From Phascolarctos cinereus (lineage: Eukaryota > Chordata > Mammalia > Diprotodontia > Phascolarctidae), in the NCBI RefSeq assembly GCF_002099425.1, contig NW_018344289.1:1116001-1180000 (forward strand): 64,000 nt of DNA, given 5' to 3'. How positions within the stretch are numbered: the stretch's first letter is position 1; every line of letters begins with the position of its first letter. Shown here piece by piece: positions 1 through 11,585 of this stretch. Under the pieces are notes generated by a model, which worked only from the letters and a program-made list of their open reading frames with translations, was not told where the DNA came from and made no database searches. The position numbers were made by a program, and so were the translations under genes.

Positions 1-678
1 CAATCAAACTGTAATGAAAAGAAAGGAAAAGGAATAAATCCACTGAAAGTTTTGAAACAAACAAAAAAAGAATCAATTAAACAAAATAAAAAGAATGAAA
101 AAATAGAAGAAAATGTAAAATTCCTCATTGGAACAACAACTGACCTTGAAAAAATAATCCAGGAGAGATTATTTAAGAATTATTGGTCTCCCTGAAAGTC
201 GTGATGAAAAAAAGAGTTGGACAGCATCTTTCAGCAGATCATCAAGGAAAACTGCTCTGAGGCCCTAGAAACAGAAGGGAAAATAGTTATCAAAAGTATC
301 CATAGATCACTTCCTCAAAGAGATCCCAAATTGAAACTGCCAAGGAATATTGCAGCCAAATTCCAAAGTTATCAGGTCAGGGAGAAAGTCCTGCAAGCAG
401 CCAAAAAGAAGCTATTCAAATGTCATAGAACCACAGTCAGGATTACATAGGACATTGCAGCATCTACTTTAAAAGATAATAGTCCTTGGAATATGAAATT
501 CCATAAGGCAAAGGAATTTGGATTACAGACAAGGATCAACCACCCAGCAAAATCAAGCATAATCTTTCAGAGGAAGAGATGGACATTTATTGAAATAGGG
601 GATTTTCAGACTTTCCTGTTGAAAATGGTGCTTAATGAAAAATTTGATCTCCAAATACAAGATTTAAGAGAATCATAA
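1..678 (+). pseudogene. L1 ORF1 remnant (RNA-binding/chaperone protein), C-terminal two thirds
   Basis: L1 ORF1p is the trimeric RNA-binding chaperone of the L1 RNP. The end of the coiled-coil region and the RRM start (LRIIGLPES-like, about 165-200) are followed by IIKENCSEALETEGK and NIAAKFQSYQVREKVLQAAKK, then the C-terminal domain with WNMKFHKAKEFGLQTRINHPAK and the ending FDLQIQDLRES before a TAA at 676-678. The same segment recurs at 40,170-40,517 (minus) and 63,500-64,000. The frame is broken several times (two longest open pieces 217-450 and 493-678). The N-terminus lies outside the window. Confidence 0.9.
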
Positions 679-1284
679 AGAGTTAAACAGGAAAGGGGAA
701 AAGTACATGGTATTCAATACAGATTAATTGTTTGCATACCTACGTGGGAAGATGATATTTATATCTCTTGAGAACTGTGTCTTTATTAAGACATTTAGAA
801 GGGATATACATAGGCAGGGGTGTGGTTTAAGTTGACTTTGATGTGATTATAAGAAAACCCAATGAAGTGGTGAAAAGGAATTGTAATGGGAGAAGAGGAA
901 AGGAGGAAGCAGAAAAAGTTAAATAAAATAATATGAAGAGGCACAAAGACATATAAGAGTATAGGGGAAAAAAAGAGGGAGATGGGCATTGCTCAAACTT
1001 TACTCTAGACAGATTTGGCTCAAGAAGGGAATTACATACTCAGGTAAAGAAATTAAATTTGACTTATAGGGAGCAGGAGGTGAAAGGGGAAAGAAAAGGT
1101 AAGGGGGAAGGAAAGGAGGAAAGAAGTAGTAAGGGAAAAGGGGGAAATGGAGGGGCTGATAGAAGGGAGGGCAGATTGAGGAATGTGGTGGTAAAAGCAA
1201 ACCTGATATGAGGAGGGGAAAAAAGAAAAGGAAAAAAAAGCATAAATGAGGGGGATAGGATGGAGAGAAAGACACAGATAGTAA
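679..1284 (+). other. L1 inter-ORF spacer, purine-rich
   Basis: About 600 bases between the ORF1 stop and the ORF2 start, almost all A and G on this strand from about 1,060 on. It gives false pyrimidine-strand ORFs (Phe/Pro/Ser-rich) on the minus strand. Its beginning (aacaggaaa, then ctacgtgggaagatgatat) and its end (gatagaagggagggcagatt, gggataggatgg) also occur after ORF1 in the HAL1-like element at 13,664-14,500. Confidence 0.8.
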
Positions 1285-1506
1285 TCATAACTGTGAATGT
1301 GAATGGGATGAACTCTCCTAGAAAGCAGAAATGGATAGCAAAATAGATTAAAAATCATAATCCTAGTATATGTTGTTTACAAGAAACACATTTGAAACAG
1401 AGGGATACACAAGGGGTTAGGTAAAGGCTGGAGTAGAATATATTATGCTGCAGCTGAAGTAAAATAAATGAATGAATGAATGAATGAATGAATGAATGAA
1501 ATAAAT

Positions 1507-1537
<31 letters not shown>

Positions 1538-3345
1538 AGTGAATGAATGAATGAATGAAGTGAATGAATGAATGAATGAAGTGGGGTATCAAACCTGATT
1601 TCAGACAAAGCAAAAGCAAAAACAGATCTTATTAAAAGAGGTAAATAAATTACATCCTGGTAAAAGGCATCATAGACAATGAAGTAATATAAGAAAACAT
1701 ATATGCACCAAGTGGTATAGCATCTGAATTCTCAGATGAGAGGTTCTGTGAGTTACAGGAAGAAATAGACAGCAAAATTATATTAATGGGAGACTTCAAC
1801 TTCTCCCTGTCTGAACTAGCTAAATCTAACCACAAAATAAACAAGAAAGAAGTTAAGGAGGCAAAAACAATTTTTAAAAAGTTAGATATGGTAGGTGTCT
1901 AGAGAAAATTGAATGGCGATAGAAAGGAATATGTTTTTTCTCAGCATTGGATGGCACCTACACAAAAACTGACCATGTACTAGGGCATAAAACCCTCACA
2001 ATCCAATGCCAAGAGGCAGAAATATTAAATACATCTTTTTCAGATAATGATGCAATAAAATATGTGGGTAATATAGGGTCATGGAAAGATAGACTAAAAA
2101 TTAATTGGAAACTAACTAATCTTTTGATAAAGAATCAGTGGGTCAAACAACAAATCATAGAAACAATCAGTAACTTCATTCAAGAGAATGACAATAACAA
2201 GACAACATACCAAAATTTATGCGATTCAGCAGAAACAGTTCTTAAGGGAATTTTTATATCTCTAAATGCTTACATGAATAAAATAGAGAAAGAATAGATC
2301 AATGAATTAGGCATGCAACTAAAAAAAACTTAAGAACAAATTAAAAATTCTCAATTAAATACCAAATTAGAAATACTGAAAACCACAGAAGAGACTAATA
2401 AAATTAAAATTAAGGCAACTGTGGAACTAATAAATAAAACTAAGAGCTGATTTTATGGAAAAAAAACAATAAAATATACAAAATTTTGGTTAAGTGAAAA
2501 AAAGTAAGAAGAAAAGCAAATTACCAGTATAACAAATGAAAAAGCTGAAATCACCACCAATGAAAAGGAAATTAAATCATTAGGAGCCTTTTTGCTCAAC
2601 TATATGCCAATAAATTTGATAATCTTAGTGAAGTGGATAAATATTTATAAATATATATATTGCCCATATTAACAAAAAATGAACTAAAATACTTAAATTA
2701 CCCCATTTCAGAAAAAGAAGGTGAACAAGGCATTAATGAACTCCCTAGAAAAAAATCTCCAAGGCCAGATAGTTTTACAAGTGAATTCTACCAAACATTT
2801 AAACAATTATTTCCAACACTATATAGATTATTTGGGGAAATAGGCAATGAAGGAGTCTCGTCAATTTTTTTCATGACATAAATATGGTATTAATAGGGGA
2901 AGAGTCAAAGCAGAGAAAGAAAATTAGAGACCAATTTCCCTAAAGAATACAGATTTTATTTAAAATATTAGCGAAAAGATTATAGCAACCTATCATGAGA
3001 ACAACACACTATGAGCAGGTATGCACTGCTGGATCAATATCAGGAATACTATCAGCATGTTTAATTAATCGTATCAAAAACAAAACTTACAGAAACCTCA
3101 GGATTATCTCAATAGATGCAGAAAAAGTTTGCAACAAAATACAAGACCCATTCCTATTAAAAACAGTAGAAGGCATAGAAATAAGTGGAGTCTTCATTAA
3201 AATGACAACACATCTAGAAGCATTTCCAATAGTATCAGGTGTGAAATAAGAATTTCCATTATCACGATTGTTGTTCAATATGGTACTAGAAATGTTAGCT
3301 TTAGCAATAAGAGAAGAAAAAAGGTATTGGAATAGGCAAAGAAGA
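1285..3345 (+). pseudogene. L1 ORF2 remnant: endonuclease, linker, start of RT
   Basis: ORF2p is the L1 endonuclease/reverse transcriptase. The EN start reads VIITVNVNGMNSP followed by CCLQETHLKQRD, where the Glu of QETH is the catalytic residue known from L1 EN. ILMGDFNFSLS lies near 1,780-1,810 and TKTDHVLGHK near 1,960. RT begins with [20 protein letters not shown] (about 2,730) and reaches SIDAEKVCNKIQDPFLLKT (about 3,105), where DAEKAFD is usual. Stops and shifts interrupt it; the longest open piece is 116 codons. It ends before the FADD motif. Confidence 0.9.
1465..1580 (+). repeat. Compound microsatellite (AATG)n-(GAAA)n-(GAATGAAT)n inside L1 endonuclease
   Basis: Runs of aatg, then gaaa, then gaatgaat occupy the place where sister L1s have a short A-run between the Ala-Ser/Thr-Glu-Val-Lys codons and the LSSNPDLRQSK-type codons. 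The array therefore seems to have grown from an A-rich coding tract of the dead L1. Confidence 0.95.
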
Positions 3346-4285
3346 CACTTACTAGCTGAAGGTATCCTTTTGGATAAGTTATTCTAATTATTTAATCTTT
3401 GTAGTAAAGAAACAGAAAGCAATCTCAGTGACTTTCTGAAATTAGTGTAGTTTCTTTTTGTAAGTATGGCACTCATTTAACTTTGAGATCTTTCCAAAAC
3501 AGAAATAAATAATAAAGCACCAAAATAAAGTAATTTCTCCTTATTTCATGGCCTAGAACACAAAAAAGCTTTAAAAAAACTGTGCTTACACCACACCATC
3601 TCTTTACCATCACAACCCACCATATTACTAGCAATGTGGTTGGCCTAGCTGGTATGACACATGGAATTTCAATAAAGCCCAATAATATGCCCCAGGCCTC
3701 CCTTCCTCATTCTGGGGAATTCTAATTCCAGACCATGGAAGTTTAAACAGTAACAGTGCTCTATGCAGTGAAATATCATTGTAGGAAATTGGAAGAACAG
3801 AGGGAAGGGGGCCGAATACATGTGTGGGCTTAAATATATCACTCTATTCTACAACCCAATCCTTCTGTTCTTTCAGTGCCTTGGAGATCCATACTCCAAA
3901 TGACAGAAATCACCCTTCGTTGCACATCTCCCCACCACCCAGGGAAATTATCAACACAAGGGAGAGAGTTAGAAAGTGAGCAATAGGGAAACATTAGGAG
4001 AAAATAACAAAATTACCAAATTTTGAAATTACCAAGTTCTTAGAAAAAGGGAAATTCACAGTTTTGAGCTCACCAATTTCCACTACTTTGTGCATACATA
4101 GCCTCATGGGAAAGTGAGTGTTTTGTATGTTTTCTCAAACCAGATATTATGGCAAATGTATTTTCTTTTTATATTTTTTCTTACTTAAATACAATTAGTT
4201 ACTAACAATTAAAACAATCTTGAATAGAATGTCTTGGGAAGCAACTTAATATTGTGAAAACAATTTATTGCCAGACTACATAGTT
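3346..4285. other. Unassigned intergenic sequence
   Basis: No coding potential or recognised repeat. 3,560-3,960 is of mixed composition without simple repeats and could be unique DNA. Confidence 0.5.
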
Positions 4286-4289
4286 TCAT

Positions 4290-4450
4290 GCCTTGGCAGT
4301 GGTATTTGGTAGCTCTATACTACTTAATGTCTACAGGATAGTTTCACCATCTCCAAAATGACGACAATAATATTTAAACCACTTACCTCACAGAGTTGTT
4401 TTTAACAATCAAGTATATCAGTGCATGAATTTGAAGTGTTATTATTAGTG
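4290..4450 (+). mobile_element. Old MIR/CORE-type SINE fragment
   Basis: The string accatctccaaaatgacgac, then ttacctcacagagttgtt, then a ttattattag end follows the order of the CORE and 3' parts of MIR-type SINEs (catctgtaaaatg, cctcacagggttgtt). Diverged; family assignment from memory. Confidence 0.55.
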
Positions 4451-4680
4451 TAAACAAAGGTCTTTAAAAGGAGTGTGAAGGGTAATCTGTTAAAATATTT
4501 TAATAGAAAATTTATGCTTCAAGTATGTATTGGAATGAAATAAGATTCAGTACAACTATGATTCTATGTTCCAACAGCATTCAGACATATTGATGGATAA
4601 CCCAATTTATATTAAGATCTGGACTGTAACAAATAGGCTGATAACAAAGTCTCAAAATAGTAGGTAGAGCTGTCAAAAAG

Positions 4681-5020
4681 AAATTGTGGAGGCAGCTATG
4701 TGGTTCAATGAAGAGAGCACTGGTCCTGGATTCAGAAGAAACTGAGTTCAGATCTGGCCTCTGACGAGACACTTGATACTTACTAGTTGTGTGACCCTGG
4801 GCAAGTTGCTTTAACCCCATTACCTAGCCAAAAACAAACAAACAAACAAATGAATGAATAAATAAATAAATGAACAAACAAATAAGTAAATAAGTATATA
4901 GATAGATGAATAAATCAATTAGTGAATGAACAAATGAATGAATGAATTAATAAATAAACAAATGAACAAACAAATAAATAAATAAATGGATGAATGAAGA
5001 ATGAATAAATAAATTGTGAA
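4681..5020 (+). mobile_element. tRNA-derived marsupial SINE with long microsatellite tail and TSD
   Basis: The body (4,691-4,830) has the tRNA-like head ggcagctatgtgg, gagagcactggtcctgg and gtgtgaccctgggcaagt, typical of the marsupial Mar1/WSINE class. The tail is an expanded (AAAC)n-(AATG)n-(AAAT)n tract of about 180 bases. aaattgtgga at 4,681-4,690 and aaattgtgaa at 5,011-5,020 flank it and match 9 of 10, a likely target-site duplication. SINEs of this kind are moved by LINE machinery and encode no protein. Confidence 0.85.
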
Positions 5021-5074
5021 TTAGGAAATATGTATGCGTTTGTTTTCTTATCTCTGCTTTTATTGTATTCAAAG

Positions 5075-5300
5075 CAGGTGGATGTTGTACTGAATAGAAT
5101 ACCAAGTCTGGAGTCAGGAAGACCTAAATTTGAAACTGGCCTTAGACATTTATGAGCTTTGTGAACCTGGCCAAAAAAATTAACCTCTATCTTTCTCAAT
5201 TTCTCAACTGCTAAATGACAAAAATAATAGCACCTTTCTCCCAGAGTCACTGTGAAGATCAAATGATGCAATATTTGTGAAGTGTTTAAGCACAGTGCCT
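5075..5300 (+). mobile_element. CORE/MIR-type SINE
   Basis: tctggagtcaggaagacct, then tttctcaactgctaaatgac, cacctttctcccagagtcac, gaagatcaaatgatgcaata and gcacagtgcctgacagc follow the head-CORE-3' order of the marsupial MIR-like SINEs (MON1/THER class). About 220 bases, nearly full length, diverged. Confidence 0.75.
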
Positions 5301-6570
5301 GACAGCTTTAAAATGCTTCTTTTTTATACTTATCTTCACTTCATCTCCCTTCTCTTGGTGCCTGTCCTCTCTTTCCTCTATTTTAACGTTGTTTTTTTTC
5401 CTGTAGAGCATTGTTATTATCTATTTAGCACTCACTGTTTGAAGGGTGTAGGAAGTAATCACTATCAAATTGTTAGCTGATAAGACCCTTAAATATTACC
5501 GTATTCTAGGTGACAAAAAATAAATCTATTTTAATAGAATTTTAGATAACATAGGAAGTCACTAAGAAAAAATGTATATTTTTGGATAAGAGTCCTTCAA
5601 ATCTCCTATTACAGACAGTTGCCTATTGCTAAACTTATTTATGAATATAACCCTGAAAATAAGAATTTAGCTATGAGCTTGCCATTTCTTTCCTATGCTA
5701 TTGTAGATATTCTATCATTCATTAGTTAGTTATTGTGATGACTACCTGTGGTAGGTATAGTAGGCGGGAGGGTATTTTTGAGTCATCAAGACATAGTCTA
5801 TGGTATCTAATGCCTACTGTCTTTATAAATATGAAATGTAATTCAACCTCTCAATGTCTTAAACAGTTCACTAAGACCCAAAGTTACAAACTAGTTGCTA
5901 ATGTGTACTAGCAGAGAGAGTTGCTATATTTAAATTTCTCACGTCTATGAAATTAAAGTTCCAGAAACTCCCACCTCCCAAAAAAAGACAAATGAAAATG
6001 AATAGTGTAGCTGCAGCTCTAGTTATTTCTATATCAGGTTACTTGCCATACTTTAGAAGTTTTGGGTAGTCTTAAAATGCATAGATAGAATGTAAGTTCT
6101 CCGTGGCCAGATATTGTGGGGTTTCTTTTTCTTTGAATCCTCAAAGTCTAGGATAGTTTGATTGATCAATCTATTGATTATTTAAAGATATTTTTAGCGC
6201 AAGGCATAGACTTTTTTTTTTCTAAAAGCGTCTTTTGGAATAAATTATATGCGTCTGTAAGAATACATTCCTAGTGTCTTCATTTATGATTACTCTATGC
6301 CAATGACAAAAGTTATGTCATTAAGACCTTTAAAATGGAAATTAAGGAAAAATGCAGCACCTGTCAGTCAGCAGAACTGGCAATTCAATAGTTAAAAAAG
6401 GCAGAGATTGCCTTTTGAGTGTCTCTTTTTTGGTTGTAATACCCCCCCCCAAAAAAAAAAGTGAAGCAAGGATAGAATCAGTAATATGCTCGATAGGCAA
6501 AAATCCTTCCAGCAAAGCCATTACTCTACCACATAGAAGCACTTTTAAAAATTAAAAAAAATATATATAT
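5301..6570. other. Unassigned intergenic sequence
   Basis: AT-rich DNA without recognised genes. At 6,442-6,460 a run of nine C is followed directly by ten A. A stretch of alternating AT (6,561-6,572) precedes the CpG block. Confidence 0.5.
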
Positions 6571-7436
6571 ATTGGGTGAGGAGAAGTGGCGCCGCTCGGC
6601 TCCGGCGCCCCTTCTCCCGCGCTGGTGAGAGGCCTGTATGGGGCAGCCGCTGAGGCTTGACTCTGTGGCGAGGACGAGGTGGAGTAGCAGGACGACCGCA
6701 TCGGCACCAGCAGAGATCCTGATAAGTAGAAGAGTCTTCAGGTTAAATTCGGCTGTATAATTAATCCATCTGTTAGCAAGTATGTGTGGCCAAGGGAAAC
6801 ATCCGTACCATGCTCAATCTTTTGGTAAACATATCTACTTGGTTTTAGTTTGTACCCCACACCTCTTCCCCCCTTTCCCAGATTAACAAACACTGACTGT
6901 AGTTTATTGCCCTGTTTCATGTCTGTTCCTTCCAGTGTGCAAGAGTTTTAGCTATTTGAGATTGTGGACCATCAATTTTGCTCTTTAAAGAGTGACTCAA
7001 ATAGACTGTTTTAGTAGAAATTTGGGTTTTCCTTGCTGTCAGCCTGAAAGTTGATCATTTGCCAGTTTTACGCAGCACTCTCTTGTTTTGGACCCAAGGA
7101 ACAAAATTGTTAACTTGGCAAAGCTCTCCCGAAAGGGAAGGAGGGGCTCCTGAAGAGTTGAGCCTGGGGCTTCGGAGCCCCGCTTGCCAGGCCCGCTGAG
7201 TTTGGGATCGGTCTCTGAACGGGCTTTGGTACTGAAGAAGTGCTTGGCCGCAGCTTCCCGCTTGCGTGCCGTCGCTGCCCGCACTGCCGTGGCGCCGGCG
7301 CGCCTTTGCTTCGGTCCGCTTCCTCGCTCGCTTTACCCCCCTCGCCCTCCCGTGTGATAGTTGTATTTACCGAGCCCTTGTTTTGGCGACTCCACAAGTC
7401 AGTAAGTCCAAAGACAGCAAGTCACCTTAGGTATGT
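6571..7436 (+). promoter_or_regulatory. Two CpG-rich blocks with splice-donor-like ends; candidate CpG island/first exon or retroposed 5' UTR
   Basis: Block 1 (6,575-6,720) and block 2 (7,110-7,390) are strongly GC- and CpG-rich (about 14 and 25 CpG by eye) in a window that otherwise has very few CpG. Block 1 ends in ctg|gtgaga (GT at 6,625); block 2 is followed by ca|gtaagt (GT at 7,402) and ttag|gtatgt (GT at 7,431), all good 5' splice-site matches on the plus strand. The 400 bases between the blocks are ordinary in composition. No recognisable protein was found: the 100-codon frame at 7,240-7,542 has no family I know. It may be a CpG-island promoter with a non-coding or distant gene, or a retrocopy of a GC-rich mRNA 5' end. 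Confidence 0.45.
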
Positions 7437-8184
7437 CTTATACCAAATTACATTAGAAGAGACGAGATTATGCCTTTGTAGTTGCTACGAAGAAAAAAAC
7501 TATGAAGTGATTTGTTGTAAAACAATAGGACAAGACAAGTGAGAGTGAATAATAAAGTCACCTGAGGAGTGTAATGCTTGTTCATTTTGTGTGTATATCT
7601 TTGCGATATATTTTCTATATATTGACAGAATAACTGTGAAATACTTTCTCAACCATGCAGATAGGTGCATGTGAGCAGGCCAGAGCATGTGAAGGAAGAC
7701 TTGGGTAATGGGTAAATTAAACGCTGCTCAGAGATGACGATGGACTGCAAGTCATGGTGTATGTGCATGACCAGCACTTAACTCAGTCGCATTAGCTGTT
7801 TGCCAGATCGGCGTGTTCCCTTGTACTTTAACATTCTTTTCTCCTTGAGGTACAACGCTGTCACTGGGGGTCCTTCTTCAGAAAAGTTACTTGCAAAACA
7901 GAAGGTATTATTTGCTTTTAAAGCTTTTGCAAATAAAGGCTTCAAAAATGTTTTCTTACATCATATGTATATATAGTAGGTATAGTGCAACAACTGTAGT
8001 TGAATCCGTTTTAATCAAGCCAGGAAAGCTTTGCCGTCTTTGACCCTAGACCCTCATCTCCAGTGAAGCACACATGGTGTGTGAGGTTATACTAATAGTT
8101 CTGTTTTGGGTCGGTGAGAAAATCATGAATAACTTTCATGATGGCAATACCAGACTGAGAAGTCTTATATACTATGGGAATATC
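7437..8184. other. Unassigned, mixed-composition sequence downstream of CpG block
   Basis: No repeat recognised. An AATAAA (within gaataataaagtc, about 7,549) is followed 20-45 bases later by a T/G-rich stretch (gttcattttgtgtgtata), the arrangement of a mammalian polyadenylation site. Whether it is used cannot be said. Confidence 0.35.
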
Positions 8185-8321
<137 letters not shown>

Positions 8322-9255
8322 ATTTTGCAGAATGGTCAATCATAGTGACTTACTCCCTTAAGTAAATTGTGTGAAACGGACTGAGCTGCTCCTTTCTGTC
8401 TCCAACAAAAATGATGATCTAGATGCCAAATTGACTTGTTAGCAGTCAGAGGTTTGAAATAAGGTTAGAAAGCTCTCAAACTACTGCATTTTTCTTGCCT
8501 AAAAATATGTTTGGTAGAACACTGCTTTTTTTTAATAAAAAAAAACAAAAATAAATAAATAAATCAGGAAATAATTTTGAATATATAGACACAAAGCTCA
8601 CACAAATGCATATATCAGTTTTACAACACTGAACTTGAACTGATAATAGATTTCACCTGCTTACTGCTTAAAATAATTGATGGTAAATAAAAGTGAAAGA
8701 CATTTTGTAACATGATGACAAAAAAATGAAGACCTGAATACCATGCTGAAAAACAAACAAAAAGCATACTCTCATTTGTTTAGAGTTATATATATTCCTA
8801 CATGTCACTTAGAGGGGTTGGCCATGAAACACAGTTAACTAAAATTTAAGACAGAAAGTCATGGGAGAGTTTTTGTCTCAGAAAAATTCTGCTAAAAAAA
8901 AGTAGCATAAATAAGTAGCTTGAAGAAATAGTAGTTTCATACTTAAGAAGACAGATTAACTGGATTTAAATGGAGTGATATTTCTTCCCATCTTGCCCAA
9001 ATTTCCTTAAATTTCTTTTTGTTTCTCTTTTGCCTCACTTTTCCACAGTTTCTGCTCTTTGTCCCAAAAGCTAACATTATCAAATAAGTTCTTATACTAA
9101 AAAGCAGCCTTTATCTTGGCATCTGATCTTTTATAAAATGAGAAACTTCATGTTAAAATTGTATGTAGTGAAAACAGAAAATATGAATATTTTCAGTAGT
9201 CAGATATTGGGAATGCAAAATAAAATTTTGTTTCACCCACATACATATATACACA

Positions 9256-9286
<31 letters not shown>

Positions 9287-11160
9287 GTACGTACATATAC
9301 ATATATATATACATATATGCTATATGTGTGGATTTTTGGAAAGTCATAGCAATTAGTTTGGAGAGCTAGCATCTGCAACAATATAATACATATTGCACAG
9401 ATTTTATAGAAAAAAAGATGTATACATACATACATAAATACATACATAAATATATACCATACCACATAGTTACATAAATTAATAAATATATAGGGAAATA
9501 AAGAGTTGTTACTTTGAGTAAGGAACCTGTAGGACTTCAGATTCAAAGTATATGTAGATTTCTGTCAGGTTTCATTCAGAGAAAGGAATTGGAAATAGGT
9601 TGAATTTTGAGGAATGATCCCTGTCTCACTCTGAGGTAAATTTATGCTTGAATTTGAAGCAATATTGCACTTAGAATCAAGATTATGAAATGGCTCATGA
9701 TTATGTTCCCAGCCAGAAAACAAAACACTCTGACAATTGGCTTGGGTTGAGCTTCCATCCCAGCAATGAGAAAAAACTTTCTCTCCTGTGTGGATCCCAT
9801 TGCACCTTCATATTTCAAATAATGGAAGATACAACAACAATAGGACAGAGTTGACCACAAACATTTATGGGAAATAATATAGCAAGTGTATTTTTAACAG
9901 AATAAACTTAAGGAAAAACAAATAAACAATGAAAGTAAGACTGGGACATCAGGGGAGGATTCAGCCCATTGTTCTCAGTTTGCTTATTTCTCTCAATGCT
10001 CCTGTTCCTGGAGATTGAGCATCCTCAATAAAACACAGTCACAGGACCCTCTCAGTTAGCCCATTCAGGTGACACTCTTATGGTTTTATAAAAGGTAACT
10101 TAAGATGTGGCAGCCACCAGTGTTGCCCCAATCACATAAATGTTGCGGGATGATTGCCACCTCTCCCCTTCTCTCCTCATTTTCCCCCCATTAAGTCACA
10201 TATGCCTTGCCTTAGCCCTTGTGGATGAAAACCTTTGTCCCTTGTAAAATCACTAATAATTCAACTAGTGTGTTTTCTTCCCAAATTGGAAAAGCTTCAA
10301 ATTCTAAAAAGTTTAGTGGCCTATCAACCATTGGCCAGGAGTGGTTATCTTCTGATAGGATCAGCCTTTCCCACATACAGCTTTTTTTCCTGCCACTCAC
10401 AATATGGGAATTGGTTGAGTGCTTTACCTAAAAGGAGAAAAAGCTGGTCCAGTCTCATCTTACACATCTTTGTGTGATCATCTAAGGGCATAAAAAATTC
10501 TAGCCATGTGCATTCTAGACCTTTTGACTGGGTCAGTTTCTGAAGTCCACACAGGTCACTTTACCCTTGCCCATTGATTGGATATGATGCATATGTAGAT
10601 GACAGGGATTGTGTTCAGAGAAATTGTCACTGTGTCCTTGTTACATATCCTTGCTGTGTTATAGGAAAGTAAATCTCTTTGTGATAAATGTTCAATATCT
10701 TGCAAGTTTGTAATTTTGACCCAAAATTGAACCTCAACTAAGAAGTTATTGGCCTTAGACATATGCCACTGATAAGTGACACCCAACAGCAAAAAATACA
10801 ATGAATACTTTAGTGTCTCTGAAAAATAGAAAAAAAAATTAGATGGTAATTATTATTTATATTTATTAGTATTATCTCAAGTGAAATGAGCAGTATGAAA
10901 AATTCATTCTACATTACTCTAATCAGTTTGCATGTTATTCATTTACTAATTAGCATGCTTACATATACCTTAGAAATTGTGCTTTTATTTCTATATCAAG
11001 AATACTATTATTGATTAAAATATCACAGTAATAAAAGTTTCCCTTGATTTACTCAATTTAGCAGGCTCCTTTATCATAGCAGCTAAAGTGATAATTTCAT
11101 GAAGGGGAAGAAAAAAGGAGGAGTACATAAAAAGCAGAATAAAAAATTTTTGAGATTTCA
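8322..11160. other. Unassigned intergenic sequence with two small ATAC microsatellites
   Basis: Contains an A-rich tract at 8,530-8,565, (TACA)n arrays at 9,236-9,320 and 9,418-9,462, and otherwise no recognised element. 9,600-10,800 is of even composition with some open minus-strand frames (60-81 codons) that match no family I recognise. Confidence 0.5.
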
Positions 11161-11162
11161 GT

Positions 11163-11585
11163 ATGGTGGATAGATAAAGATATGTATAAACATGTAGATA
11201 TACAGATATAGATACATATGTATGAAGATATATATATGTATATATTATATAATTTATTATTTAGTAGCATAATATATAGTAGTATTGCTATATTATATAT
11301 TCATATATTACAATATGTTACATATAAAAATACACACATAATTTATATGCCTAATATTTAGCATCATATATTTTATTTCCCAAACATAATATATAATAAA
11401 ATGTGAAGTATGTATATATGTATACACAATATAAATATCCTAATATCTAGCATGTGTATATTGTGTATATATTGTATGTGTATATGTGTATATACATTTA
11501 TATATATATACACACATATATGTGTGTACATATATATGTGTGTATATATGTATATTTCTGTGTATGTGTGTGTACACATACATCT
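11163..11585. repeat. AT-rich imperfect TATA/TATG/TGTA microsatellite region
   Basis: About 420 bases of imperfect alternating purine-pyrimidine repeats (tatatgtgtgtatata type). The His/Ile/Tyr-rich frames on both strands are by-products of the repeat. Confidence 0.85.

Larger units (their letters stand above)
1..3345 (+). mobile_element. L1 LINE copy 1, ORF1 C-terminus to RT, truncated both ends
   Basis: A marsupial-type L1 enters from the left edge in mid ORF1, continues through a purine-rich inter-ORF spacer (679-1,284), the endonuclease part of ORF2, and into the reverse transcriptase. Similarity to the other L1s of the window stops near 3,345, before the FADD active site, so the 3' third and A-tail are missing. 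Many in-frame stops and shifts plus a microsatellite in the endonuclease region show an old, dead copy. The order ORF1-spacer-EN-RT is the normal L1 order. Confidence 0.93.

Noticed and set aside
1000-1358. Three overlapping minus-strand frames rich in Phe, Pro, Ser, Leu
   Set aside because: They are the pyrimidine strand of the L1 inter-ORF spacer, antisense to the element.
7240-7542. 100-codon open frame in the CpG block
   Set aside because: Arg/Cys/Pro-rich as expected from GC-rich DNA read at random; no recognised family; overlapped by a frame of similar size on the other strand.
9642-10801. Minus-strand frames at 9,642-9,860, 10,212-10,400 and 10,556-10,801 that could suggest a decayed receptor or enzyme gene
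   Set aside because: No motif of any family could be placed and the pieces are separated by many stops; left as unassigned.
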